This document shows, one piece after another, positions 1 through 6,727 of a stretch of 8,753 nt of DNA. The position numbers were made by a program, and so were the translations under genes. The notes beneath the pieces are model-generated. The model ran no database searches and was not told the origin of the DNA. It was given only the letters and a program-made list of their open reading frames with translations. The stretch comes from Pseudomonadota bacterium (GTDB lineage: Bacteria > Pseudomonadota > Gammaproteobacteria > Competibacterales > Competibacteraceae), in NCBI GenBank assembly GCA_018262135.1, contig JAGTSD010000050.1, forward strand, positions 1 to 8,753, read 5' to 3'. Positions within the stretch are counted from its first letter, which is position 1. Each line of letters starts with the position of its first letter.

Positions 1-284
1 CGCTCGTCCAGCGTTGTTTCAGTTTGCCAGGGCAGATCGAGGCTGAGGCGGGTGGGCGGTAAATCCAGCGCTTTCACCAGTCGCTGGCGCTCGGTTTCGT
101 CCAGGGCATCGAGCAGGTTGACGATGGCGGCGATGCGCTGGGCGACATGACCACCGATGGCGTGATAGAGCGCCTGATCGCGGTCTTGCAGCAGGATGGC
201 GGCACTCAGCAATTGGGCGATGACCAAACCCGCAGTGAGAAACAGCAGCAGCCGGCCGAACAGGGATTGCGGCAATCTGCGCAT
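1..284 (-). CDS. Sensor histidine kinase, N-terminal part (cut by window edge)
   Basis: Partial gene. The reverse strand reads ATG at 284 and stays open for 94 codons to the left edge. The protein starts MRRLPQSLFGRLLLFLTAGL, a short basic N-terminus followed by a hydrophobic membrane helix at about residues 8-32. A polar, probably periplasmic segment follows, with a helical stretch (HAIGGHVAQRIAAIVNLLDA) and a PPTRLSL motif near residues 77-83. This layout is typical of the sensor region of EnvZ/QseC-type kinases. The HAMP, His-phosphoacceptor and ATPase domains would lie outside the window. The ATG overlaps the stop of the upstream response regulator by one base (TGATG), so the two are almost certainly co-transcribed and translationally coupled cognate partners. 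The stimulus cannot be told from this fragment. The kinase assignment rests mainly on position and topology. Confidence 0.75.
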   Translation of the reverse strand, partial: MRRLPQSLFGRLLLFLTAGLVIAQLLSAAILLQDRDQALYHAIGGHVAQRIAAIVNLLDALDETERQRLVKALDLPPTRLSLDLPWQTETTLDE

Positions 285-994
285 CAGAACTCCCGGTTGA
301 CCTGGGCCGCCAGCAGGTAACCCTCGTTGCGAACCGTCTTGATGATGACAGCCTCGCGCGGATCGTCGCGCAAGCGCCGGCGCAGCCGGCTGACCTGCAC
401 GTCGATGCTGCGGTCGAACGGCGCAGCTTCGCGGCCCTGCGTCAAATCCAGCAACTGATCGCGGTTCAGCACCCGCTGCGGATGATCCAGGAACACCCGC
501 AACAGCCGGTAGTCGCTGGCCCCCAGCGGCGCCAGCACCCCGTCCGGCGCCACGAGTTGACGGGCATCCACGTCCAGGGTCCAGCCAGCGAAATGGAAGC
601 GCCGCGCCTCGCCCGGTTCGGCGGGGGCGCTGCGGGCGCGGCGCAGAATGCTCTTGATCCGCGCCAGCAGTTCGCGGGGGTTAAACGGCTTGGGCAGATA
701 ATCGTCGGCCCCCATTTCCAGGCCGACGATGCGGTCGGTGTCGTCGCCGCGCGCCGTCAGCATGATGATCGGAATCGGCGAGCGGGCGCGCAGGGTGCGG
801 CACAGCACCAGGCCGTCGTCACCGGGCAGCATCAGATCGAGGATGACGAGGTCCACCGGCCCCTGTTCCAGCGCCGCCCACAGACCGCGACCGTCGGCCA
901 CGCCGGTCACCCGGAAGCCGTTGCGGCCCAGATAGTCGCTCAGCAGTTCGCGCAGGCCCGGATCGTCGTCCACGACGAGCAGATGGTCGTTCAC
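284..994 (-). CDS. OmpR-family two-component response regulator
   Basis: A 236-aa DNA-binding response regulator. The receiver domain (about residues 1-118) has the acidic pocket D9/D10, phospho-acceptor D53 in VILDLMLPGDDG, switch T80 in IIMLTARGDD, and K102 in YLPKPFNPREL. A linker leads to an OmpR/PhoB winged-helix domain (about 133-231), with recognition-helix sequence RSIDVQVSRLRRRLRDD and the closing RNEGYLLAA. Length and architecture match the family (OmpR is 239 aa). The reading frame stays open a further 75 codons upstream, inside recN, but I chose the GTG at 994. It sits in GTGA, overlapping the recN stop by 4 nt, it places the first beta strand (HLLVVDDD) correctly, and GGAAGAG lies just upstream as a plausible ribosome site. 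The sensor kinase follows with a 1-nt overlap. The regulated genes are unknown. Confidence 0.93.
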   Translation of the reverse strand: MNDHLLVVDDDPGLRELLSDYLGRNGFRVTGVADGRGLWAALEQGPVDLVILDLMLPGDDGLVLCRTLRARSPIPIIMLTARGDDTDRIVGLEMGADDYLPKPFNPRELLARIKSILRRARSAPAEPGEARRFHFAGWTLDVDARQLVAPDGVLAPLGASDYRLLRVFLDHPQRVLNRDQLLDLTQGREAAPFDRSIDVQVSRLRRRLRDDPREAVIIKTVRNEGYLLAAQVNREF

Positions 995-2676
995 GACTCT
1001 TCCGCCGTCGATAAAACCGCGTTCTCCACCATCTCCCGCGCGTGGGCCAGCGTGTTCGCGGTCAATTCCAGGCCGCCCAGCATCCGGGCGATTTCCGTGA
1101 CCCGCGCATCGGGTTCCAGCAACACGACTTGAGTGTGGGTGGTCGCGCCATCGGTCTGTTTTTCCGCCTTGAACTGCTGGTGCGCTTGCGCCGCCACCTG
1201 GGGTAGATGGGTGACGCACAGCACTTGCCGGCCTCCGCCCAGGGCGCGCAACTGCTGGCCCACCACTTCCGCCACCCCGCCGCCGATGCCGGTGTCCACT
1301 TCGTCGAAGATCAGGGTTGGGATGCGGGCGGCATGAGCGGCGATCACCTGAATCGCCAGGCTGATGCGCGACAGTTCGCCGCCGGAGGCGACTCTGGCCA
1401 GCAGCCGCAACGGCTGGCCGGGATTGGCGCTGACCTGGAATTCCACCGCCTCCAACCCGGCAGGCGTGGGCTGTTCCAGCCGTTCCAGCCCGATGGCGAA
1501 ACGCCCTCCCAGCATTCCCAGCCCCGCCAGCGCGGCGGAAACCCGCTCGCCCAGTTCCCGCGCTGCCGTCGCCCGCCGCTCGCTCAGGCGGTCGGCGCAG
1601 GTCTGATAATGTATTCGCGCGGTTTTCAGCGCCTGTTGTAACGCCTCCAGCCGGGTCTCGCTGTGTTCGAGCGCTTCCCGTTCGGCTTCGAACCGCGCCC
1701 GCAGCGCCGGCAGTTCCTCGGCGGTGGTTCGATGCTTGCGGGCGAGTTGGTGAGCGGCGGACAGCCGCTGTTCGATTTGGGCCAGATGGTCGGGATCGAG
1801 ATCGAGCGACTGCGCGTAACCGCGCAACTCGGCGCTGGCCTCCTGAATCTGAATCAGCGCAGCGTTGAGTAACTCGCCGATCGGGGCCAGGCGGGGATCC
1901 AGGCGGCTTAGCACCTCCAATTCGCGCAAACCATGTTCGAGCCGGTCGGCAATGGAAGACTCCTCGTCCTCGCTCAACCAGCCCAGCAGGCGCTGGCTGG
2001 TATCCAGCAACTGGCTGGCGTGGGCCAGCCGCCGCTGTTCGCTTTCCAGTTGTGCGACCTCACCCTCCGCCAGATTCAGCGCCGCCAGCTCCCGCAGGTG
2101 ATAGCGCAGGATATCGAGCCGGGCATCGCGTTCGCTGGCAGCCTGCCGCAGCTCGCGCAGTTCCCGCCGCAGCCGGCTCCAGGTTTGATAATGTTCCGCC
2201 AGTTCCGCCGCCAGCGCCTGGTTGCCGGCATAGTCGTCCAGCAGTTGCCGCTGAGCCTCGCGCCGCAGCAGGGATTGATGCTCGTGCTGGCCATGGATAT
2301 CTACCAACTGCTCGCCCAGTTCCCGCAGCGCCTGGGTCGGTTGGGGTACGCCGTTGATATAGCCGCGCGAGCGGCCGGCGCGGGCAACCACGCGCCGCAA
2401 CTGGCACTCTCCGTCGCGGTCCAGGTCACGCTCGGCCAGCCAGGCGCGCGCCGCCGGCAGGGCATCGAGATCGAACAGTGCGCTGAGATCGGCCCGCTCC
2501 GCGCCATGGCGAATCATGTCGCTGTCCGCGCGGTCGCCCAGCAACAACCCGATGGCGTCCACCAGGATGGATTTGCCAGCGCCGGTTTCGCCGGTGATTG
2601 CGGTCATCCCGGCCGCCAGTTCCAGTTCCAGTTCCTCGACGATGGCGAAATCGCGGATGCGCAACTGGGTCAGCAT
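991..2676 (-). CDS. recN: DNA repair protein RecN
   Basis: A 561-aa SMC-like ATPase that acts in the cytoplasm on DNA during recombinational repair of double-strand breaks. E. coli RecN is 553 aa, so this is full length. The protein opens MLTQLRIRDFAIVEEL, with Walker A GETGAGKS at 29-36 and the RecN-typical DIHGQHEHQSLL at 126-137. A long Glu/Arg/Ala/Gln-rich helical middle (about 155-370) is the coiled coil. The ABC signature VASGGELSR is at 429-437, Walker B TLIFDEVDTGIGG at 454-466 (catalytic E459) and the switch histidine at H490 in CVTHLPQ. All ATPase motifs are intact. It starts 13 nt after nadK and overlaps the response regulator start by 4 nt. The ribosome site is weak (GAAGAG about 11 nt before ATG), which suggests coupling to nadK translation. 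I saw no clear LexA box in front of it, so SOS control, known for E. coli recN, is not evident here. Confidence 0.97.
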   Translation of the reverse strand: MLTQLRIRDFAIVEELELELAAGMTAITGETGAGKSILVDAIGLLLGDRADSDMIRHGAERADLSALFDLDALPAARAWLAERDLDRDGECQLRRVVARAGRSRGYINGVPQPTQALRELGEQLVDIHGQHEHQSLLRREAQRQLLDDYAGNQALAAELAEHYQTWSRLRRELRELRQAASERDARLDILRYHLRELAALNLAEGEVAQLESEQRRLAHASQLLDTSQRLLGWLSEDEESSIADRLEHGLRELEVLSRLDPRLAPIGELLNAALIQIQEASAELRGYAQSLDLDPDHLAQIEQRLSAAHQLARKHRTTAEELPALRARFEAEREALEHSETRLEALQQALKTARIHYQTCADRLSERRATAARELGERVSAALAGLGMLGGRFAIGLERLEQPTPAGLEAVEFQVSANPGQPLRLLARVASGGELSRISLAIQVIAAHAARIPTLIFDEVDTGIGGGVAEVVGQQLRALGGGRQVLCVTHLPQVAAQAHQQFKAEKQTDGATTHTQVVLLEPDARVTEIARMLGGLELTANTLAHAREMVENAVLSTAEES

Positions 2677-2689
2677 GGTGGCTGGCTCT

Positions 2690-3589
2690 TCAGGTGAAGG
2701 GAGTCGCTTCCGGACTCAGGCCCCAGTTCAGCTTGGCCCGCAGCAACTCGAAGTAATCATGGTTGAGAGGATGGATCAGCCGCGCCTTGCGGCTCTTTTT
2801 GCGAATCAGAATGCGGTCGCCCGGCTCGATGGCCAGGCTGAGCTGGCCGTCGCAGGTGACTTGGGCCGCAGTGGTGTTGACGCTGTTCAGCACCACCTCG
2901 ATGACGCTGTCGGCTTTGACCACAATCGGTCGGTGGGTCAGGGTGTGCGGGCAGATCGGCACCAGCACCACCGCTTCCAGCCCCGGATGGAGAATCGGCC
3001 CGCCGCCGGCCAGGGCATAGGCGGTGGAACCGGTCGGGGTAGAGATGATCAGTCCGTCGGCCCGGTAGGCGTTGAGAAAGCGGCCGTCGAGAAAGGCGTC
3101 CACTTCGATCATCCGGGCCACCTCGCGCTTGTGGACCACCACGTCGTTGAGCGCGTCGGCTTCGCCGGTCACCTGGTCCTCGCGCAACACCTGGGCGTGC
3201 AGCAGCGAGCGGCTCGCCTCGCGGAAATGCCCTTGCAACACCGCTTCCAGCCGGTGGGGGATTTCGCTGGGGGACACATCGGCCAGAAAGCCGAGCCGGC
3301 CCCGATTGACGCCCAGGATGGGCACCTCGTAATCCACCAGCGACCGCGCTGCGTTCAGCATGGTGCCGTCGCCGCCCATGACGATGACCAGGTCGCATTG
3401 CTCGCCGATAGTGGAGCGACTGGCGATCTCCAAGCCGTTGTCCGGGATCAGCCGGGCCGAGCTTTCGTCGAGCAAAACCCGCAACTGGCGCTGGCGCAGA
3501 TAGGCGGCAATCTGGTTCAGCGTCCCCGCCCCGGTGGGATCGCCGAATTTGCTGATGAGGCCGATGGTGTGAAAAGCCAGGGTAGACAT
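2690..3589 (-). CDS. nadK: NAD kinase (ATP-dependent NAD+ phosphorylation to NADP+)
   Basis: A 299-aa cytoplasmic enzyme that makes NADP+ from NAD+ and ATP (E. coli 292 aa). Signature motifs are all present: GGDGT at 72-76, which carries the catalytic Asp; GVNRGRLGFLADV at 93-105; ALNDVVVHK at 146-154 (Asn-Asp where E. coli has Asn-Glu); the NAD-binding ADGLIISTPTGSTAY at 177-191; and GGPILHP at 196-202. The frame continues 20 codons further upstream to another ATG. I chose ATG 3589 because MSTLAFHTIGLI aligns with the family N-terminus; the ribosome site there is weak in either case. It is the first gene of the nadK-recN-regulator-kinase run and diverges from hrcA. A TAAAAT hexamer on the minus strand (3627-3632) could be its -10 box, but I found no good -35. 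The hrcA operator lies about 100 bases upstream. Confidence 0.96.
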   Translation of the reverse strand: MSTLAFHTIGLISKFGDPTGAGTLNQIAAYLRQRQLRVLLDESSARLIPDNGLEIASRSTIGEQCDLVIVMGGDGTMLNAARSLVDYEVPILGVNRGRLGFLADVSPSEIPHRLEAVLQGHFREASRSLLHAQVLREDQVTGEADALNDVVVHKREVARMIEVDAFLDGRFLNAYRADGLIISTPTGSTAYALAGGGPILHPGLEAVVLVPICPHTLTHRPIVVKADSVIEVVLNSVNTTAAQVTCDGQLSLAIEPGDRILIRKKSRKARLIHPLNHDYFELLRAKLNWGLSPEATPFT

Positions 3590-3659
3590 CGTTTCGTACT
3601 GGGTGGTTGCTCGAGCACAAGTTAACATTTTACCGGAAACCGCGCACATACCGGATGGC

Positions 3660-3688
3660 TTGACACCTTTTCAGGGAGTTGCTACGGT
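3660..3688 (+). promoter_or_regulatory. Predicted sigma-70 promoter of hrcA
   Basis: A perfect -35 hexamer TTGACA (3660-3665) is followed by a 17-nt spacer and a weak -10 TACGGT (3683-3688, 3 of 6 consensus bases). The predicted transcription start, near 3695, falls inside the CIRCE operator immediately downstream. That is the usual geometry for repression by HrcA. The call rests on hexamer match, ideal spacing and placement. Confidence 0.6.
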
Positions 3689-3691
3689 GGT

Positions 3692-3718
3692 TTAGCACTT
3701 TAAGGCCGGGAGTGCTAA
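3692..3718 (+). promoter_or_regulatory. CIRCE operator (HrcA binding site)
   Basis: The left arm TTAGCACTT (3692-3700), 9-nt spacer TAAGGCCGG and right arm GAGTGCTAA (3710-3718) match the CIRCE consensus TTAGCACTC-N9-GAGTGCTAA at 17 of 18 arm positions. The only deviation is the innermost base of the left arm. One further T-A pair extends the dyad outward. HrcA is known to bind CIRCE as a dimer with help from GroEL and to repress heat-shock genes. Here the site lies 18 nt before hrcA and over its predicted transcription start, so autorepression is the natural reading. Confidence 0.95.
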
Positions 3719-3736
3719 AAACGGGAAATCATCGGC

Positions 3737-4804
3737 ATGCACAGCACGGAATCCACTCTGGCGGGCCATCCCGCCCTCGACGAACGCACCCAGCATTTGC
3801 TGCGGACACTGGTCGAGCGCTACATTCGTAACGGCCAGCCGGTTGGCTCGCGCACGCTGGCGCGCGACGCCGGGCTGGATCTCAGCCCGGCCACCATCCG
3901 CAACGTCATGGCGGATCTGGAGGAACTGGGCTATCTGCGCGCCCCGCACACCTCGGCCGGGCGGGTGCCGACCGCCCGTGGCTACCGGTTTTTCATCGAC
4001 GCCCTGCTGCATCTCAAACCCTTGGAGCACGAGGAGATTGAAGCCCTGCGCCGGCGTATCGGCCAGCCGGTGCGGGATGGTGCCGAACTGGCGCGCTCGG
4101 TCTCCGATCTGCTGTCCGGCGCGACCCATCTGGCCGGCGTGGTCATGCTGCCGCGCCGCAAGGTGGCGACCCTGCGTCAGGTCGAGTTTCTGCCCCTGAC
4201 CGAGAACCGGGTACTGGTGATTCTGGTGTTGAATAGCCAGGAGGTACAAAACCGCGTCATCCAGACCCGACGCCCCTACAGTGCCACGGAATTGCAACAG
4301 GCGGCTAATTATCTGAACCAGCAGTTCACCGGCCAGGATATCCAGCAGGTGAGGGCGTCGTTGCTGCGGGACTTGCGCGAGGCCCGCGACTGTCTCGACC
4401 GGTTGATGCAAACCGTGGTCGAAATGGCTGAGCAGACTTTCGAGGCCGAACCAAGCGGCGAAGATTACGTGGTCGCCGGCCAGACTCAGTTGATGCAATA
4501 CGCCGATCTGTCCGATCTCGACAAGCTGCGACAATTGTTCGAGATTTTCAACCACAAACGCGATTTGCTGCACCTGTTCGACCAGTGCCTTCATGCCGAT
4601 GGCGTGCAGATTTTCATCGGCGAGGAATCCGGCTTCGAGGCGCTGGAAGAATGCAGCGTGGTGACCGCACCCTATTCGGTGGAAGGGCGGGTGCTGGGCG
4701 TGCTGGGCGTCATCGGCCCAACCCGGATGGCTTACGACCGAGTGATTCCCGTGGTGGACGTAACCGCCCGGTTGCTGGCGGCGACGCTGAATAGCCAGGA
4801 TTGA
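3737..4804 (+). CDS. hrcA: Heat-inducible transcription repressor HrcA
   Basis: A 355-aa repressor of class I heat-shock genes, which binds CIRCE. The N-terminal winged helix (about 15-80) carries the family hallmarks LSPATIRNVMADLEELGYL (49-67) and PHTSAGRVPT, then RGYRFFID at 81-88. The rest is the dimerisation and GAF-like region, including GVVMLPRRK and the conserved C-terminal end YSVEGRVLGVLGVIGPTRMAY. The length fits the family (about 340-350 aa). ATG 3737 was chosen because it lies 18 nt after the operator and gives a normal-length N-terminus; GGGA (3723-3726) is a modest ribosome site. In many proteobacteria hrcA precedes grpE-dnaK-dnaJ. Here it stands alone, divergent from nadK and convergent with znuA, so its chaperone targets must lie elsewhere. 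Confidence 0.97.
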   Translation: MHSTESTLAGHPALDERTQHLLRTLVERYIRNGQPVGSRTLARDAGLDLSPATIRNVMADLEELGYLRAPHTSAGRVPTARGYRFFIDALLHLKPLEHEEIEALRRRIGQPVRDGAELARSVSDLLSGATHLAGVVMLPRRKVATLRQVEFLPLTENRVLVILVLNSQEVQNRVIQTRRPYSATELQQAANYLNQQFTGQDIQQVRASLLRDLREARDCLDRLMQTVVEMAEQTFEAEPSGEDYVVAGQTQLMQYADLSDLDKLRQLFEIFNHKRDLLHLFDQCLHADGVQIFIGEESGFEALEECSVVTAPYSVEGRVLGVLGVIGPTRMAYDRVIPVVDVTARLLAATLNSQD

Positions 4805-4836
4805 GAGGCTGCAAAAAACCGGCTTGTGAGCAGCCA

Positions 4837-4875
4837 CTGGCCTGCTGGCGAAACCCCAGCCGAATCACCGGCCAG
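4837..4875. terminator. Weak stem-loop between convergent hrcA and znuA
   Basis: An inner stem GCTGG/CCAGC (4844-4848 with 4856-4860, 7-nt loop) is nested in an outer pairing CTGGCC/GGCCAG (4837-4842 with 4870-4875). It lies in the 91-bp gap between two converging genes, where a bidirectional terminator would be useful. There is no T-tract on either side, so intrinsic termination is uncertain. Confidence 0.25.
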
Positions 4876-4895
4876 CGGGTTCCTGCGTTGACAGG

Positions 4896-5831
4896 TCAAC
4901 CGCCGCTCAAACAGCCGCGCAATGCATCGGCCAGGCCCTGCAGCAGTTGAAAATAGGCGTCGGGGCCCGCCGGCAAATCCGCGCCCAGCGGATCGAGCAC
5001 TCCACGGCGGGCGGCGCTGCCGGCGATGATGGTTTCCACCAGTGCAGGTTGAAACTGTGGCTCGCTGAACACGCACCGGACCTTGCGCTCGCGGACGCGC
5101 GCCTGAATGTCCGTCACCCGTTTCGCGCCGGGCCGCTGTTCCGGCTTGAGCACCACCGAACCGACCGCATTCAACCCATAGCGCCGCTCGAAGTATTGAT
5201 AGGCGTCGTGAAACACCAGGTAGGGTTGCTCCCGGACCGGCGCCAAAGCCGAGGCCAGTTGCTGGTTCAACCGATCCAGCCGCTCGATCAGCGCCGCGCC
5301 GTTGCGGGCGTACTCCGCCTGACGAGCGGGGTCTGCCGCGCCGAGCACGGCGACCATCTGACGAACCATGGCGGCGGCGTTGACCGGGTCCAGCCAGAGA
5401 TGAACGTCGCGGCTGGCGGTGGGGGCGGGATCGTGGTCGTGGTCATGCGCCTCCCAGGCCCCGCCGGCCCGCAGCGGCAGGATCGTGACGCCGGGCGCGT
5501 CCAGCAAGGCCATGGAGCGGGCGGTGGGGGCGTTGGCCAGCGGTTTGACTAAAAAGCTCTCCAACTCAGGCCCGATCCAGAACACGACCTGGGCCGCGCC
5601 GAGGGTGCGCGCATCCGATGGTTTGAGACTGTGCTCATGCGGTGAAGCGCCGCCGGGCACCAGCAGCAACGGTTCGCCCACGCCCTGCATGACGCCCGCC
5701 ACGAGCGCATGCACCGGCTTGATGCTGGCCACCACCACCGGCTGGGCGGCGAACGCCAACAGCGGGGCGAATAGCAGCGCCCATCCCAGCAAACCCCACT
5801 GCCGACGGGAGCTTCTTGGCTGACTCGGCAT
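4896..5831 (-). CDS. znuA: Zinc ABC transporter, periplasmic zinc-binding protein ZnuA
   Basis: A 311-aa cluster A-I substrate-binding protein that captures Zn2+ in the periplasm and passes it to ZnuB. The signal peptide has basic SSRR, then a hydrophobic core at about 12-27, and probable cleavage near AFA-A (residue 28-29). Likely zinc ligands are H65 in GGASPHEHSLKPSD, H144 in VHLWLDP and H208 in VFHDAYQYFERRYGL, with D280/E-type residues in VLDPLGAD closing the site. The His-Asp loop that is long in many ZnuA proteins is reduced to HDHDHD (129-134). C253 and C307 sit where E. coli ZnuA has its structural disulfide. GGAGGGGG (5835-5842) lies four bases before ATG 5831, a strong ribosome site that fixes the start. 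It is divergent from znuCB. Manganese or other metals are possible for the wider family, but the ZnuC His tail and the E. coli-like cysteines favour zinc. Confidence 0.93.
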   Translation of the reverse strand: MPSQPRSSRRQWGLLGWALLFAPLLAFAAQPVVVASIKPVHALVAGVMQGVGEPLLLVPGGASPHEHSLKPSDARTLGAAQVVFWIGPELESFLVKPLANAPTARSMALLDAPGVTILPLRAGGAWEAHDHDHDPAPTASRDVHLWLDPVNAAAMVRQMVAVLGAADPARQAEYARNGAALIERLDRLNQQLASALAPVREQPYLVFHDAYQYFERRYGLNAVGSVVLKPEQRPGAKRVTDIQARVRERKVRCVFSEPQFQPALVETIIAGSAARRGVLDPLGADLPAGPDAYFQLLQGLADALRGCLSGG

Positions 5832-5847
5832 GAACCCCCTCCAGATT

Positions 5848-5873
5848 ATGGTATAAACGACGGCTGTTATAGT
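5848..5873. promoter_or_regulatory. AT-rich divergent promoter/operator region of znuA and znuCB
   Basis: Between the divergent zinc genes lies a short AT-rich core. It holds an exact inverted repeat TATAA (5852-5856) N10 TTATA (5867-5871). On the plus strand TATAAA (5852) or TATAGT (5868-5873) could be -10 boxes for znuCB; on the minus strand TATAAC and TATACC could serve znuA. Zinc uptake genes are normally repressed by Zur. The half-site TGTTATA (5865-5871) resembles half of the E. coli-type Zur box, but the expected partner TATAACA one base later is absent. A promoter region is likely; the operator assignment is tentative. Confidence 0.4.
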
Positions 5874-5962
5874 GCGGCCAGGTCAACGAATTGAGCAACA
5901 GGATCGAGGAATTGCCACGGGCCGAAATGGCCGCCCGGACCATCAGCGAAGCGCGGCGAACC

Positions 5963-6727
5963 ATGCCGGCTGAACCACTGCTGACGGTCGAGAACGTCAA
6001 CCTCGCCATCCGGGGCAACCCGATCCTGCGGGACGTAAGCTTCCGGGTCACGGCGGGCGAAATCGTCGCCCTGATCGGCCCGAACGGGGCGGGCAAATCC
6101 ACGCTGGCGAGGGTGGCGTTGGGCCTGATGCGGGCCGACAGCGGCCGGGTCTGGCGCAAACCGGGCGCGCGAGTCGGTTACATGCCGCAACGGCTGGTGG
6201 TGGACGACGCCCTGCCGCTGAGCGTGCGGCGCTTTGTCACCCTCGGCACCCCAGCTTCGCGAGAACAGGTTCGGGAGGCGCTGGTGGAAGTGGGCGCGGC
6301 GCACACGCTCGATGCGCCGGTGCAGGCGATTTCCGGCGGCGAGTTGCAGCGGGTGCTGCTGGCGCGGGCGCTGTTGCGCGAACCGGAACTGCTGGTGCTG
6401 GACGAGCCGATTCAGGGCGTGGACGTGAACGGCCAATACGAGCTGTACGACCTGATCAGCGGCCTGCGCCAGCGGCGGGGCTGCGGCATTCTGATGGTGT
6501 CGCACGAACTGCACCTGGTGATGGCCGCCACCGATCACGTGCTGTGCCTGAACCGGCATGTCTGCTGCTCCGGCCATCCCGACCACGTCGCTCGCGATCC
6601 CGCCTATCTGGAACTGTTTGGCCTCGATGGCGCCCGTCATCTGGCGATCTACCACCATCATCATAACCATCGCCATGACCTGCATGGCGCGGTGGTGGAA
6701 TCGGCGGAGGATGGCGCGCATGGATGA
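5963..6727 (+). CDS. znuC: Zinc ABC transporter, ATP-binding protein ZnuC
   Basis: A 254-aa ABC ATPase that powers zinc import through ZnuB at the inner membrane (E. coli ZnuC 251 aa). It has Walker A GPNGAGKS (39-46), Q-loop Q76 in GYMPQRL, signature ISGGELQR (123-130), Walker B LLVLDEP (143-149), D-loop GVDVNGQ and H-loop H181 in VSHELHLVM. The C-terminus carries the His-rich tail [11 protein letters not shown] (231-241), a ZnuC-like feature that may bind zinc. The start is not certain: the frame is open from a TTG at 5891 and has another ATG at 5927. I chose ATG 5963 because [19 protein letters not shown] begins where the E. coli protein does, although no strong ribosome site precedes it. 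The gene overlaps znuB by 8 nt and is divergent from znuA. Confidence 0.94.
   Translation: MPAEPLLTVENVNLAIRGNPILRDVSFRVTAGEIVALIGPNGAGKSTLARVALGLMRADSGRVWRKPGARVGYMPQRLVVDDALPLSVRRFVTLGTPASREQVREALVEVGAAHTLDAPVQAISGGELQRVLLARALLREPELLVLDEPIQGVDVNGQYELYDLISGLRQRRGCGILMVSHELHLVMAATDHVLCLNRHVCCSGHPDHVARDPAYLELFGLDGARHLAIYHHHHNHRHDLHGAVVESAEDGAHG

Noticed and set aside
995..1219. A 75-residue N-terminal extension of the response regulator
   Set aside because: The extension lies entirely within recN, is Gly/Arg/Pro-rich and matches nothing. Receiver domains start within a few residues of the first beta strand, which fits the GTG at 994.
1933..2697. A 254-codon open frame on the plus strand opposite recN
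   Set aside because: Mirror of the recN coding sequence; no ribosome site, promoter or recognisable protein family.
2516..3625. A 369-codon open frame on the plus strand opposite nadK
   Set aside because: It is antisense to nadK and the recN start, spans two real genes and shows no family motif.
3692..4837. A 381-codon open frame on the minus strand opposite hrcA
   Set aside because: It lies antisense to hrcA, whose protein is unmistakable. The translation is His/Gln-rich low-complexity sequence with no recognisable domain, as expected from the opposite strand of a GC-rich gene.
6653..6685. His-codon run at the end of znuC considered as a repeat tract or artificial tag
   Set aside because: The codons are mixed (cac and cat, broken by aac and cgc) and a His-rich tail is a natural ZnuC-like feature, so it is not a simple repeat or cloning tag.
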